Below, piece by piece: positions 23,549 to 32,119 of a DNA stretch of 41,112 bases. Each line of letters opens with the position of its first letter. The stretch's first letter is position 1. The translations under genes were made by a program, and so were the position numbers. Source of the stretch: JAJDIA01 sp031555145 (GTDB lineage: Bacteria > Bacteroidota > Bacteroidia > Bacteroidales > Tannerellaceae); NCBI GenBank assembly GCA_031555145.1, contig JAVBUR010000063.1, forward strand, positions 1 through 41,112, written 5' to 3'. The notes under the pieces were generated by a model, which saw only the letters and a program-made list of their open reading frames with translations, had not been told where the DNA came from and ran no database searches.

Positions 23549-25963
23549 TCATTGTTTTATTTCGGTTGGACGAACAACAGTCTTCAATGGTACCCGTTGG
23601 ATGGCGTCAAAATGGCACTCGTCGATACACAGACCGCAGAGTACGCAGACGCTTGTATCGATCGTATGTATTTCGTACGGGGTATAGGGAATCGCCGATA
23701 CCGGGCAGGCTTTGGCGCATTTGGTACAACCGATACACTGATCAGTCACCACATACTTAATCATATCTTTGCAGGTACCTGTTCGGCAGAAACCGTTCAC
23801 ATGTTCTTCGTATTCCTCGCGGAAATACTTCAGTGTAGTCAGTACCGGGTTAGGAGCAGTCTTGCCTAAACCGCACAAAGATGACTTCTTAATATTTACC
23901 GCCAGTTCTTCCAGTTTGTCGATATCCGCCATCTCTGCTTTCCCGCTGCACAGTTTGTCAAGGATGTCCAGCATACGCCGTATCCCCACGCGGCAGAATG
24001 TACATTTGCCGCACGACTGGTCGCAGGTAAAACTAAGGAAGTAACGGGCTACGTCGACCATGCAGTTGCTTTCACTCAAGACAACCAGTCCGCCCGATCC
24101 CATCATGGCGCCCATCTGATTGAAAGCGTCGAAGTCTACCTGTACATCACATAAATGAGCCGGGATACAACCGCCCGAAGGACCTCCAATCTGGACAGCT
24201 TTCAGTTTTTCACCGCTTTCCACTCCGCCTCCGATCTCGTCGATGATCTGGTTGAGGGTAACACCCATCGGCACCTCGATCAGTCCTCCATGGCGTATTT
24301 TGCCGGCGAGGGCAAATACCTTGGTGCCTTTGCTGCCTGCCGTTCCTACCTGGCTGTAGAAGTCGTCGCCGTTCCGGAGGATATAGGATATCTGGCTAAT
24401 GGTCTCTACATTATTCACTAAGGTAGGCCGTCCATACAATCCTTCCACGGCGGGGAAAGGCGGGCGTTGTTTCGGAAATCCCCGTTCGCCTTCGATGGAG
24501 GCGATCAAGGCTGTTTCTTCACCGCATACAAAAGCGCCTGCGCCTTCGAAGAGGCTGATCTCAAAGGAGAAGTCGCTGCCAAGTATATGTTCCCCGAGCA
24601 GATTCTTCTCACGGCAGAGCTCAATGGCCGTACGGATACGAGTCACGGCCAACGGATACTCGGCACGGATATAGAAGAGTCCTTTATCTGCTCCCACAGC
24701 ATAGGCGGCAATAATCATGCCTTCGATTACCCGGAAGGGATAGGATTCAAGCATCATACGATCCATAAACGCACCAGGGTCACCCTCGTCGCCGTTGCAG
24801 ATCACATACTTTTCTTTCTTGTCGGAAGCGGCTACGATCTCCCACTTTTTTCCAGTAGGGAAACCGCCGCCACCACGGCCACGCAGGCTGCTGCCCAGTA
24901 TTGCCCGGATCACTGCTTCCCGGGTCTGCGAGGCAAGTACTTTCTTCAAGGCATCGAAGCCCTGATGACCTATATACTCGTCAATATTCAATGGTCCGAG
25001 GAAGCCATAGCCCTCGGTAGATATATGTCGCTGACCGGCCAGGAAACTGTCGATCACACCTGTCCGTTCGTTCACCGGTTTCCAGATCACATTGTCCCAG
25101 GTTATATCCGTATGGAAGGTATCGACCTGGTTCAACAGGCTGTTTGTCATCCGTTTCAGGAAACCGGCCGGTTTGAAATGATGGTGGAGGATTTCTTTGA
25201 TTTCCGCCGCCTTTACATTCGGATAGCGGGTGATGGAGCCATCGGGCAGCACCACGTCGATCAGGGGTACTTTATTGCATACGCCTACACAGCCCACGGG
25301 CTTGATATGGACCTCGATTCCTAACTGGTCGGAGGCCGCTTTCAATTCCGTATAGATATCCGCCGAGCCGCTGGCCATACAACAGGACCCCATACCCAAA
25401 CGGATCTCGCCTGCGACTTGCCGTTTACCCTGCCGGGCTTCTTCTTTTTCTTTCCCGGCCTGTAAGGCGAGGAAATCGTCGATCACTTCCCTGACCCGGC
25501 CGGGGAGGACGTGACCATATATTTTTTCGTCGATTTGAACTACGGGCGCCAGTGTACAGCAGCCCAGACAGGCAATCTTCTCTACTGAGAAAAGCCGGTC
25601 ATCAGTAGTCATGTCACCGGCTTCGATCGCCAGCTCACGCATAAAAGCGTCATACACATTCGCGGCCCCCTTCACATGGCAGGCCGTTCCGGTACACACC
25701 TTAACCAGGTGTTCCCCTAACGGGATATGACGGAACTGGGAATAGAAGGTTGATACACTGATCAGTTGCGCCCGATCTATCTCCGTCCGTTCATACAGAC
25801 GCTCAATGGCCATTGAGGGTAGGTAACTGAATTCTTCCTGGATAGCCTGTAGCAGCGGGATAATGGCGGAACGCGTATGGCCGATCCGGTCAATGACAGC
25901 ATCCACCCGGGCGATCATTTCTTCCCGGGATTCCTGTATGTTATGTTCGCATGTACACGCCAT
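23549..25963 (-). CDS. NADH-oxidising NuoE-NuoF (HydC-HydB-like) fusion
   Basis: An 804-residue cytoplasmic flavoprotein that should exchange electrons between NAD(H) and Fe-S carriers. Order: a NuoE/HydC thioredoxin-like [2Fe-2S] domain (C90, C95, C132, C136); a second thioredoxin-like [2Fe-2S] domain (C194 or C195, C225, C229); the NuoF core with the FMN/NADH loop GRGGGGFPTGKKW (about 362-374), an SLBB segment and the [4Fe-4S] site C651, C654, C657, C697; and a C-terminal 2[4Fe-4S] ferredoxin domain (C743-C753 and C773-C783). This layout, with the C-terminal ferredoxin domain, is that of HydB with HydC fused in front, the core of flavin-based electron-bifurcating complexes; whether this one bifurcates is not shown. 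It lies one base after a membrane propeller gene. Dedicated partner enzyme unknown. Confidence 0.92.
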   Translation of the reverse strand: MACTCEHNIQESREEMIARVDAVIDRIGHTRSAIIPLLQAIQEEFSYLPSMAIERLYERTEIDRAQLISVSTFYSQFRHIPLGEHLVKVCTGTACHVKGAANVYDAFMRELAIEAGDMTTDDRLFSVEKIACLGCCTLAPVVQIDEKIYGHVLPGRVREVIDDFLALQAGKEKEEARQGKRQVAGEIRLGMGSCCMASGSADIYTELKAASDQLGIEVHIKPVGCVGVCNKVPLIDVVLPDGSITRYPNVKAAEIKEILHHHFKPAGFLKRMTNSLLNQVDTFHTDITWDNVIWKPVNERTGVIDSFLAGQRHISTEGYGFLGPLNIDEYIGHQGFDALKKVLASQTREAVIRAILGSSLRGRGGGGFPTGKKWEIVAASDKKEKYVICNGDEGDPGAFMDRMMLESYPFRVIEGMIIAAYAVGADKGLFYIRAEYPLAVTRIRTAIELCREKNLLGEHILGSDFSFEISLFEGAGAFVCGEETALIASIEGERGFPKQRPPFPAVEGLYGRPTLVNNVETISQISYILRNGDDFYSQVGTAGSKGTKVFALAGKIRHGGLIEVPMGVTLNQIIDEIGGGVESGEKLKAVQIGGPSGGCIPAHLCDVQVDFDAFNQMGAMMGSGGLVVLSESNCMVDVARYFLSFTCDQSCGKCTFCRVGIRRMLDILDKLCSGKAEMADIDKLEELAVNIKKSSLCGLGKTAPNPVLTTLKYFREEYEEHVNGFCRTGTCKDMIKYVVTDQCIGCTKCAKACPVSAIPYTPYEIHTIDTSVCVLCGLCIDECHFDAIQRVPLKTVVRPTEIKQ

Positions 25964-25964
25964 A

Positions 25965-27779
25965 TCAGTTTGCTGTTACACAGTAAATACTCTTTTCGGT
26001 ACGGACTACAATCTTCCCATCGGTAAAGGCAGGGGTGGTCATCGTCCGTTCGCCTGTATCAAACACATCCAGCAGGCGGAACTCATTATCAGCCGAGAAG
26101 ATATGCATCTTGCCCTCGTTACTGAACAGGAAGATCTTCCCTTCCACCAGCATAGGAGAGGCGTAAAACTCGGTATTCAGTTCATGTTCTTTGCGCAGTT
26201 CTCCGGTCAGGGCGTCAAAGGAGGCTGCCACACCATAGCTGGTGGCCAGATAGACATTGTCTTTTGTCGCCACCGGGCTGGATACCTCAGGCAGGAACTC
26301 GTCGCTTTCCCATAGTACTTTTCCGTCGGCTCCGTTGATCGCCACCAGTTTGGAATACTCGCTGGCGCCAAAGATCAGACCGTTGGAACTACAGGCGCTG
26401 GCGCCTACTTCACCCGTCAGGCATTCTACCCGCCAGAGTTGTTCGCCGTTACCGGGGTTATAGGCCGTAATGCCGGGATTCCCCATCAAGACCAACTGCG
26501 GACTACCGTTTACCTGTGCAATCATAGGCGAGCTCCAGGTAATCTTTTCAGGACGTGTTTTGCTCCACCGTTCGTTACCGGTAGCAAAATCCAACGCTAT
26601 CACCCGGGGGGTATTGGTATTGTCATACTGTACAATAACAGTGTTACCATAGACCAGCAACGACGAGGCATAGCCATAGTGGTTAGAAGGCACACCGAGG
26701 TTCTTCGCCCACAACCGTTTACCGTCCATATCGGCACAGATAATATCGCCGGTGGCAAAGATGGCACACACCTGCTTTCCGTTAGTGGCTACCGTCGACG
26801 ATGCCAGACCGGTATCCGGTGTTGTCCGCGGCATCTGAGCCGGTGATCCAGGAATATTGGTGGCAGATACAGTCCAACGCTTCTCACCTGTCGTAAGATC
26901 ATAGCAAAACAGTTCGCGTGCCTGATCATCAGCTCCGCTGAAGAAGACGTTGTTGCCGTTGATCACCGGAGAGTTCTGTCCCTGCCGGGGGATATCCTGC
27001 TTCCAGGCTATATTCGTTTTGTTGGCCAGGTTCCATTTGACGGGGACACCCTTGGCTGATGACTGACCATTGGAATTATTACCCCGGAAGGCGTTGTGGG
27101 TTACTTTGGATACAGCAACCTGAGGTGCAGGTTGGGCAGACAGGATGTCGGTCGCGGCCGGTGCTGCATTGACCGTATCGGTCCTTTCAACAGCCTCGAC
27201 ACTCGCCGTATCTTCCAAAGCGACCTCGTCTTGCGGCAGGCTTTCGGAATTTTCAAGCGTAGCCATGTCATTGGACTCAGCCAGTATCTCCGGCTGTTCC
27301 GCCGATTGAGTCGTTTCTCTTGTCATCAGGTAGGGTGAACTCAGTACGGCAAAGAGCAGGGCGACAATTGCCAGTCCTACAGTCCCCCAGGTAATATACC
27401 GCCGGGCATGTGTCTTGATAGCCCACTCGTCGACCGGATCAATGGCCTTACCCGGAATATCTTTCTCCCGGGCAAAGTACAACCGTACGCAGACCAGGCA
27501 TACCGTCAGCATACCGAGTAGGATATAGACACCAGCCATCAGGTGATCCATCTGTACGAAATAGGCTTTGCGGGCCAGGAGGTCTAATTGGCGTATCTGT
27601 TCCTGCAAGACCGGATTGTTGGCATTCTCATCGTTGAGTTGCTTCAAGGTCTCGATCACTTCCGTCTGCAACGGCGTAGTGCCCCGCACCTGGAAGTAAT
27701 TAGTGATCAGCATGATCGACAACGTCACGATAAAGACAGCCGAGACAAGGGCTATATTTCTGAGAATCTCTTTCTTCAT
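25965..27779 (-). CDS. Membrane-anchored PQQ-like beta-propeller protein
   Basis: A 604-residue protein with three N-terminal membrane helices (about 9-27, 80-102 and 128-150). A linker of about 75 residues rich in Glu, Ala, Ser and Thr follows, then a periplasmic PQQ-like propeller (about 230-604) with repeats such as CYDLTTGEKRW, ALDFATGNERW, AYNPGNGEQLW and AINGADGKVLW. There is no heme-binding CxxCH motif. Its start codon overlaps the stop of the NapH-like gene by 4 bases and the NADH dehydrogenase-like gene starts 1 base after it. It is thus placed between the membrane Fe-S protein and the cytoplasmic flavoprotein. A role linking the two sides of the membrane is inferred, not shown. Confidence 0.85.
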   Translation of the reverse strand: MKKEILRNIALVSAVFIVTLSIMLITNYFQVRGTTPLQTEVIETLKQLNDENANNPVLQEQIRQLDLLARKAYFVQMDHLMAGVYILLGMLTVCLVCVRLYFAREKDIPGKAIDPVDEWAIKTHARRYITWGTVGLAIVALLFAVLSSPYLMTRETTQSAEQPEILAESNDMATLENSESLPQDEVALEDTASVEAVERTDTVNAAPAATDILSAQPAPQVAVSKVTHNAFRGNNSNGQSSAKGVPVKWNLANKTNIAWKQDIPRQGQNSPVINGNNVFFSGADDQARELFCYDLTTGEKRWTVSATNIPGSPAQMPRTTPDTGLASSTVATNGKQVCAIFATGDIICADMDGKRLWAKNLGVPSNHYGYASSLLVYGNTVIVQYDNTNTPRVIALDFATGNERWSKTRPEKITWSSPMIAQVNGSPQLVLMGNPGITAYNPGNGEQLWRVECLTGEVGASACSSNGLIFGASEYSKLVAINGADGKVLWESDEFLPEVSSPVATKDNVYLATSYGVAASFDALTGELRKEHELNTEFYASPMLVEGKIFLFSNEGKMHIFSADNEFRLLDVFDTGERTMTTPAFTDGKIVVRTEKSIYCVTAN

Positions 27780-29056
27780 GATATCTTGTTTCCTGATTCG
27801 ACTTCGAGTTTATATTGGGGACAGTAGCTGAAACACTTGCCGCAGTCCACACAGGCGGCCGTGTCAATCTCGTATTGCCGACGGGTACGCTTTACCGACA
27901 ACCGAATCAACGTACAGCCGATCACCAGCCCGATCAATACCCCGGCAATGGTAACATACAGCCTGAACTCATCCTGTATCTGTTCATACTTCCCTGTGAT
28001 TTCTTCCACCGTACCTCCCTGACCGTAGAAAGCTTCCAGATCCACGGAGAGTACATCCTGCGGATCCGTTTCGTGTTGCATCACCAAATCATACAATTGA
28101 ACATCCTTATTCCCGCGGCTAAGCTCACTGCTAACCGCCCGCATCAGTAACGCACCGGCTATCATTACCAGCGGAAGCACAACGGCATACATCAGTATCC
28201 GCCTGACCCCCTCGGGGCGACTTTCCTTCACCTTATTATCATACGGCGCCCGGATTGCATCCACCGGACAGGCATTGTGGCAGAGCTCACAATTGATACA
28301 AGGCTGCTTCGTGATCTGCACTTTCCATATTGCCACCCGGGAGAAGAGACTCAGCAACGCCCCATACGGACAAATGAAACGACAGAACGGCCTGCCTGTA
28401 AACACAGCCGCAATCAACAGCACTACCCCGAACACAATCAGACCGATGTCGCCTCCTAACCGGAAGAGTCCGATAAACGGATCGAACCGGCAGATAATAA
28501 AGCTACTCCGTGTCGCTACATACAAGACGGCAAAGATGAGGTATATCCAGGGAATCATCTCCAGCGTAGCGGTAACCGACCGGGGTAAGCGGTAATTCTT
28601 TACATTCACCAATTCCTGCAAAGCACCGAACGGACACACACCGGCACAGAACACTCGTCCAAACAGAAAAGCAAACCCAATGGGCAGGATAAAAAAGAGC
28701 AATACCGACAGTGGTAGCACATACGCATTATCCACCAACGCCAACGTGACGTTCTGAATAGACCCGATACTGCAAATACACCCCTCGCGGAAGAAGCCGA
28801 AATAGGCTACTGATATCACAGACGTCCAGATCACCGGCTGCCGTGTCCGCTTCCTGATCACCGCCCAAGCCACCAGGCTCATCAACGCCACCAATACCAC
28901 TAGGTCAATCACCGTCCACAGCGTTTCGTTCGGCAGGGCATAGGTGATATCAGGATACTGGTAGCCTGATTCAAAATCAGGCTTGGGAAACCGGTTCTGC
29001 GCATTGCCTATAGCGGTAAATAGCAGCGAGAAATATGTCCATCCAGTCTTCTTCAT
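27776..29056 (-). CDS. NapH/NosR-like membrane Fe-S protein
   Basis: A 426-residue polytopic membrane protein of the NapH/NosR/CcoG-type group, which carries electrons between a quinone pool or cytoplasmic donor and periplasmic acceptors. Helices lie at about 45-67, 113-135, 168-182, 204-222, 286-305 and 366-388. Two CxxxCP motifs follow helices (C137-x3-C141-P and C225-x3-C229-P). A ferredoxin site has C253, C256, C259 and C263-P, and a second lies at the C-terminus (C402, C405, C408, C412-P). A further REGCIC motif (C93, C95) precedes helix two. The N-terminus resembles a signal peptide (ending NAQ). It overlaps the next propeller gene by 4 bases and follows a NapG-like gene by 4 bases, matching the napG-napH pairing. 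Confidence 0.87.
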   Translation of the reverse strand: MKKTGWTYFSLLFTAIGNAQNRFPKPDFESGYQYPDITYALPNETLWTVIDLVVLVALMSLVAWAVIRKRTRQPVIWTSVISVAYFGFFREGCICSIGSIQNVTLALVDNAYVLPLSVLLFFILPIGFAFLFGRVFCAGVCPFGALQELVNVKNYRLPRSVTATLEMIPWIYLIFAVLYVATRSSFIICRFDPFIGLFRLGGDIGLIVFGVVLLIAAVFTGRPFCRFICPYGALLSLFSRVAIWKVQITKQPCINCELCHNACPVDAIRAPYDNKVKESRPEGVRRILMYAVVLPLVMIAGALLMRAVSSELSRGNKDVQLYDLVMQHETDPQDVLSVDLEAFYGQGGTVEEITGKYEQIQDEFRLYVTIAGVLIGLVIGCTLIRLSVKRTRRQYEIDTAACVDCGKCFSYCPQYKLEVESGNKIS

Positions 29057-29060
29057 CCGG

Positions 29061-29630
29061 TCAGTCTTTCAATTTATAGGCTTGAGTATATGGTACACGT
29101 GTGATAGCATTGGACGCACATACAGTCGCTATCTTGCATTCATTACAGTTAGCACACAGATTCCGTTTGATCTGCAGATAGAGGGAACCATTCCCAAACG
29201 AGCCACAACCCTTCACGCACTTGCCGCAACCATTACACAGTTCTTCATTAATTTCATATTCGAAATAGGGGTCTTCCACATATTTACGTTGAATAGCTCC
29301 GGTCGGACACCGCAGGTTCTCGGCAGCCGTATTCAGTTCCTTGACATTCGAGCGGTAGTAGCCGCCACACAGGTCGCAGTACCCGCATACCCTGTTGGCA
29401 TGGATACATTTCACCGCCGACACAGCCAGGACACAATGGGTCTCACACCGTCCGCATTGCGTACATTTAGCCGGATCGATTTGCCACAAAGCCATCTCCT
29501 CACCCATCACTTTACGTGCCAACAGGCCGGTCACCGCCAGGATGGTACCACCCGCTACCGTCGAACCCAGCAGATGCAGGAAGCGGCGGCGTGCCATGGG
29601 ACTTTTCTTTGTATGTGTATGCTGTTCCAT
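29061..29630 (-). CDS. NapG-like multi-[4Fe-4S] protein with Tat-like leader
   Basis: A 189-residue ferredoxin-type protein with Cys content for about four [4Fe-4S] clusters: C56, C59, C62, C66; C75, C82, C85, C88 with C108-P; C132, C135, C138, C142; C159, C162, C165, C171. Its leader ARRRFLHLLG followed by a Gly/Ala/Thr-rich hydrophobic stretch resembles a twin-arginine signal or anchor, so it should be exported folded, with its clusters, to the periplasmic face. NapG, the partner of NapH in periplasmic nitrate reduction, has this plan; no nitrate reductase is near. A second ATG at 29597 (MARRR) would also preserve the leader. tatC is not in this window, so an active Tat pathway must be checked in the genome. 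Confidence 0.87.
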   Translation of the reverse strand: MEQHTHTKKSPMARRRFLHLLGSTVAGGTILAVTGLLARKVMGEEMALWQIDPAKCTQCGRCETHCVLAVSAVKCIHANRVCGYCDLCGGYYRSNVKELNTAAENLRCPTGAIQRKYVEDPYFEYEINEELCNGCGKCVKGCGSFGNGSLYLQIKRNLCANCNECKIATVCASNAITRVPYTQAYKLKD

Positions 29631-29637
29631 TGTTTTA

Positions 29638-30678
29638 TCAGATAGTTACGCCCTTTCGTAACGGACAATTGACGCGGCAATCCGCACAGGCTGTTTGTGC
29701 TGCGGCTGCCGGATCATACCGGAAAACAGATACTTGGTTCTTCCCGGCAATATATACTTCGTCTGACTGCACCTTCACATCGTAAGCCGTATTACCGCCT
29801 CCCAATGCTTTATCGTCCAGCAGGATATTCCGGAACTGCCCATTCTGGCTATAGCAACTGATCCGGGGATTCCCTTTTTCCGATGTAATGATCTCGCCGG
29901 TGGATGTATTTGACAGGTGAACCGGGTTACAGCAACCACAGAACATGCCGGCGGCACCGCCTGCCTTTCCAAAAGCACCTGCATACGTACCTTCCAGCGT
30001 ATAGCTCTCCACCTGATGGCGACCTGAGTTAGAACAGAAGATCATCCCATTGACAGCCACTATACCAAACGAGTAACTCGGTATAATAAAGCCATTCGGG
30101 CTTTCTATCATTGTCACGTAGGCTCCCTCGGTCGTATATTTACAAATATTCTTATTGGCGGCATCCGTAACAAAGACGAATCCGGAAGTAATCGCCATCG
30201 AGCAATAATCGGACAGATCGCTGCATGCTTCCCAATCCCTGAGCCATTCGCCTTCCAGCGTATAGACTTCGATACGGGCAGGAAACAAAAGATAAATCAG
30301 ACCATTGTCAACAGCCATATCCCGCAACTGACTACCTATGGCGAAATTGTTCAGTAACGTCCCGGCCTGGTCATAGAGGTAAAGGTTGTTCGAAGCGGCA
30401 ACAATCAATTGGTCGTTATAGTGTTCGAAACCCTCTATCGGATCAGGCACCTTAAAAGAAGATACTAATTTATAGGGTGAAGCTGCCGCCCCATTATTCC
30501 TCCCCCGGCCACTACCCGAACCGACAAAGGAAGTACCCGACGCACGGTACATCTTATGCAATAAGACGCCGGTCGTACCCAGTATACTTCCGCCTGCGAT
30601 CAAAGAGCCACACAGTTGGAAGAACCTCTTGCGTGATATCTTACGTGTATGTTCATTGTTTACGTTGTTCTGTTCCAT
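29638..30678 (-). CDS. NHL-like beta-propeller with Cys clusters
   Basis: A 346-residue protein with a leader ISRKRFFQLCG plus a Gly/Leu/Thr-rich hydrophobic stretch, close to a Tat signal but with Arg-Lys-Arg in place of a clean Arg-Arg. The rest is an NHL-type propeller with blades such as VYTLEGEWLRDW, KYTTEGAYVT and SYTLEGTYAGAFGKAGG. Two Cys groups stand out: FCGCCNP (C247, C249, C250) and a C-terminal CADCRVNCP (C331, C334, C338), spaced C-x2-C-x3-C-P like part of a [4Fe-4S] site. NHL propellers do not normally carry these. I start at 30678 (MEQNN) because the ATG 7 codons upstream would overlap the previous gene. It could be a metal- or cluster-binding periplasmic electron acceptor, but this is inference. 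Confidence 0.8.
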   Translation of the reverse strand: MEQNNVNNEHTRKISRKRFFQLCGSLIAGGSILGTTGVLLHKMYRASGTSFVGSGSGRGRNNGAAASPYKLVSSFKVPDPIEGFEHYNDQLIVAASNNLYLYDQAGTLLNNFAIGSQLRDMAVDNGLIYLLFPARIEVYTLEGEWLRDWEACSDLSDYCSMAITSGFVFVTDAANKNICKYTTEGAYVTMIESPNGFIIPSYSFGIVAVNGMIFCSNSGRHQVESYTLEGTYAGAFGKAGGAAGMFCGCCNPVHLSNTSTGEIITSEKGNPRISCYSQNGQFRNILLDDKALGGGNTAYDVKVQSDEVYIAGKNQVSVFRYDPAAAAQTACADCRVNCPLRKGVTI

Positions 30679-30680
30679 GG

Positions 30681-32114
30681 TTATCCTACTTTCAGACATT
30701 TCACCGTGTGTGCATCCCGTACAATCAGCATTCCATCGGCATATGCCAACGGCCCCCAGGCATCCGCTCCATCCATGATCTGTTGTTTTTTCAACAACTT
30801 CATGCTTTGGGCGGCTATTTCATACAGATACAGTTCGCCATCTTCCTTGAAGACAAACAGTTTATTATTGATTACCAGATATGGTCCCAGGCCAAAACGT
30901 TCGTCGGCAGCCGATGTCCAAACTGCCTTGTGCAGGTTACCCGGTGCGTAATACACCAGTTTACTCCGGTCGCCTCCCCCATCCTTCGGGATGATACTGA
31001 TGAGCATATTGTTGTACAGGATCGGCGTTTGCTGCTCACTGGCCAGCCCCTCATTGGGTTTGTACTGGTCGGTAATACTCGTCGTCCATTTACTTCCGGA
31101 TCGATCTACCTGCAACAAGGCGCCGCCTGTGCCATAACCGGCCACCATAAATATCTGGTTGGACGATATTTGTAACGGAGAAGGCGCCACCACCGAAGGT
31201 TGCCATTTAGTAGCGCTCCATAGCAGCGTACCCCTATCTTCTTTCTCTGCCGATACACCACAAACACCACCAACACCGATATAAACATATGTCTTCTTGC
31301 CATTCAGCGTCATCGGCATTACGGAAGAGTGCGACATGGTGTAACCAACGGTATTTGGCGTTGTCCACACGGGCTCGCCCGTCAGGCAATCGTACCCTGC
31401 CAACAGTACCTCTTCGCCTGCCGGTGCCAGGATCACGATCCCTTCGTCTACCCGCGGACATTGACCGGTGTACCAAAACGGCACTTCGGCTTTGAACTCT
31501 TTCTGCATATCCAGTGTCCATTTCAGATCGCCCGTCACCGGATCGCAGCACATGACATGCCCCTGCGGGCCGATAGTCACAATATAATCGTCACCGACAG
31601 CCGGGACAGTACGCGAGAAACCATGGTTACGTTTGATCGGTACTCGATACCAACGCCGCCACAGTTCTTTGCCAGTCTCCAGCGAGAAACAACGCAAGGC
31701 ATCCGAGTTTAGCTGCTCGTTGTAATCGAGGAAGTACACCCGGCCGTTATAGATCACGGGTGCGGCATGTCCTTCACCGGTCTCCACGCTCCACAGTTCG
31801 GGATAATCTTCGGCGGAGGTGTTGATCGTTGCTGTAGTGACAATGATATTGGAAGCCTGTTCGCCCCGGAAACTACTCCACTTGCCTGTCAGAGACGATG
31901 TATGATTGTCGTACGCATCATACTTCATAAAGAACTCCCCGATCAGCACATCGTCCGTCTTCCGCTCCATTCCTTGGGGACGGTTGTCGGCACCCGGTTC
32001 CTGTAAGACAAAACGCGTATCCGGCGGCGTATAAAGCTGCCAGCCGACAAGGATCGCGGTATAAAGGATTGCGACTCCTGCCGTTATCAACGTTACTGTC
32101 TTTTTCTGTTCCAC
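30681..32114 (-). CDS. PQQ-like beta-propeller, single-helix anchor
   Basis: A 477-residue protein with an N-terminal uncleaved-looking membrane helix (about 7-27), a spacer, and a propeller of PQQ-like blades: CFSLETGKELW, CCDPVTGDLKW, GYDCLTGEPVW and similar. No CxxCH, no lipobox, and no residues typical of true quinoprotein alcohol dehydrogenases (the disulfide-bridged adjacent Cys pair is absent). It is expected on the periplasmic face. It is one of five propeller proteins in the same operon, each with a different membrane attachment, and lies 5 bases after the secreted one. Confidence 0.85.
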   Translation of the reverse strand: MEQKKTVTLITAGVAILYTAILVGWQLYTPPDTRFVLQEPGADNRPQGMERKTDDVLIGEFFMKYDAYDNHTSSLTGKWSSFRGEQASNIIVTTATINTSAEDYPELWSVETGEGHAAPVIYNGRVYFLDYNEQLNSDALRCFSLETGKELWRRWYRVPIKRNHGFSRTVPAVGDDYIVTIGPQGHVMCCDPVTGDLKWTLDMQKEFKAEVPFWYTGQCPRVDEGIVILAPAGEEVLLAGYDCLTGEPVWTTPNTVGYTMSHSSVMPMTLNGKKTYVYIGVGGVCGVSAEKEDRGTLLWSATKWQPSVVAPSPLQISSNQIFMVAGYGTGGALLQVDRSGSKWTTSITDQYKPNEGLASEQQTPILYNNMLISIIPKDGGGDRSKLVYYAPGNLHKAVWTSAADERFGLGPYLVINNKLFVFKEDGELYLYEIAAQSMKLLKKQQIMDGADAWGPLAYADGMLIVRDAHTVKCLKVG

Positions 32115-32119
32115 GCTGC

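Noticed and set aside
29061..29630. Part of a nitrate or nitrous oxide reduction locus
   Set aside because: NapG/NapH- and NosR-like features are present, but no nap or nos catalytic gene lies in the window.
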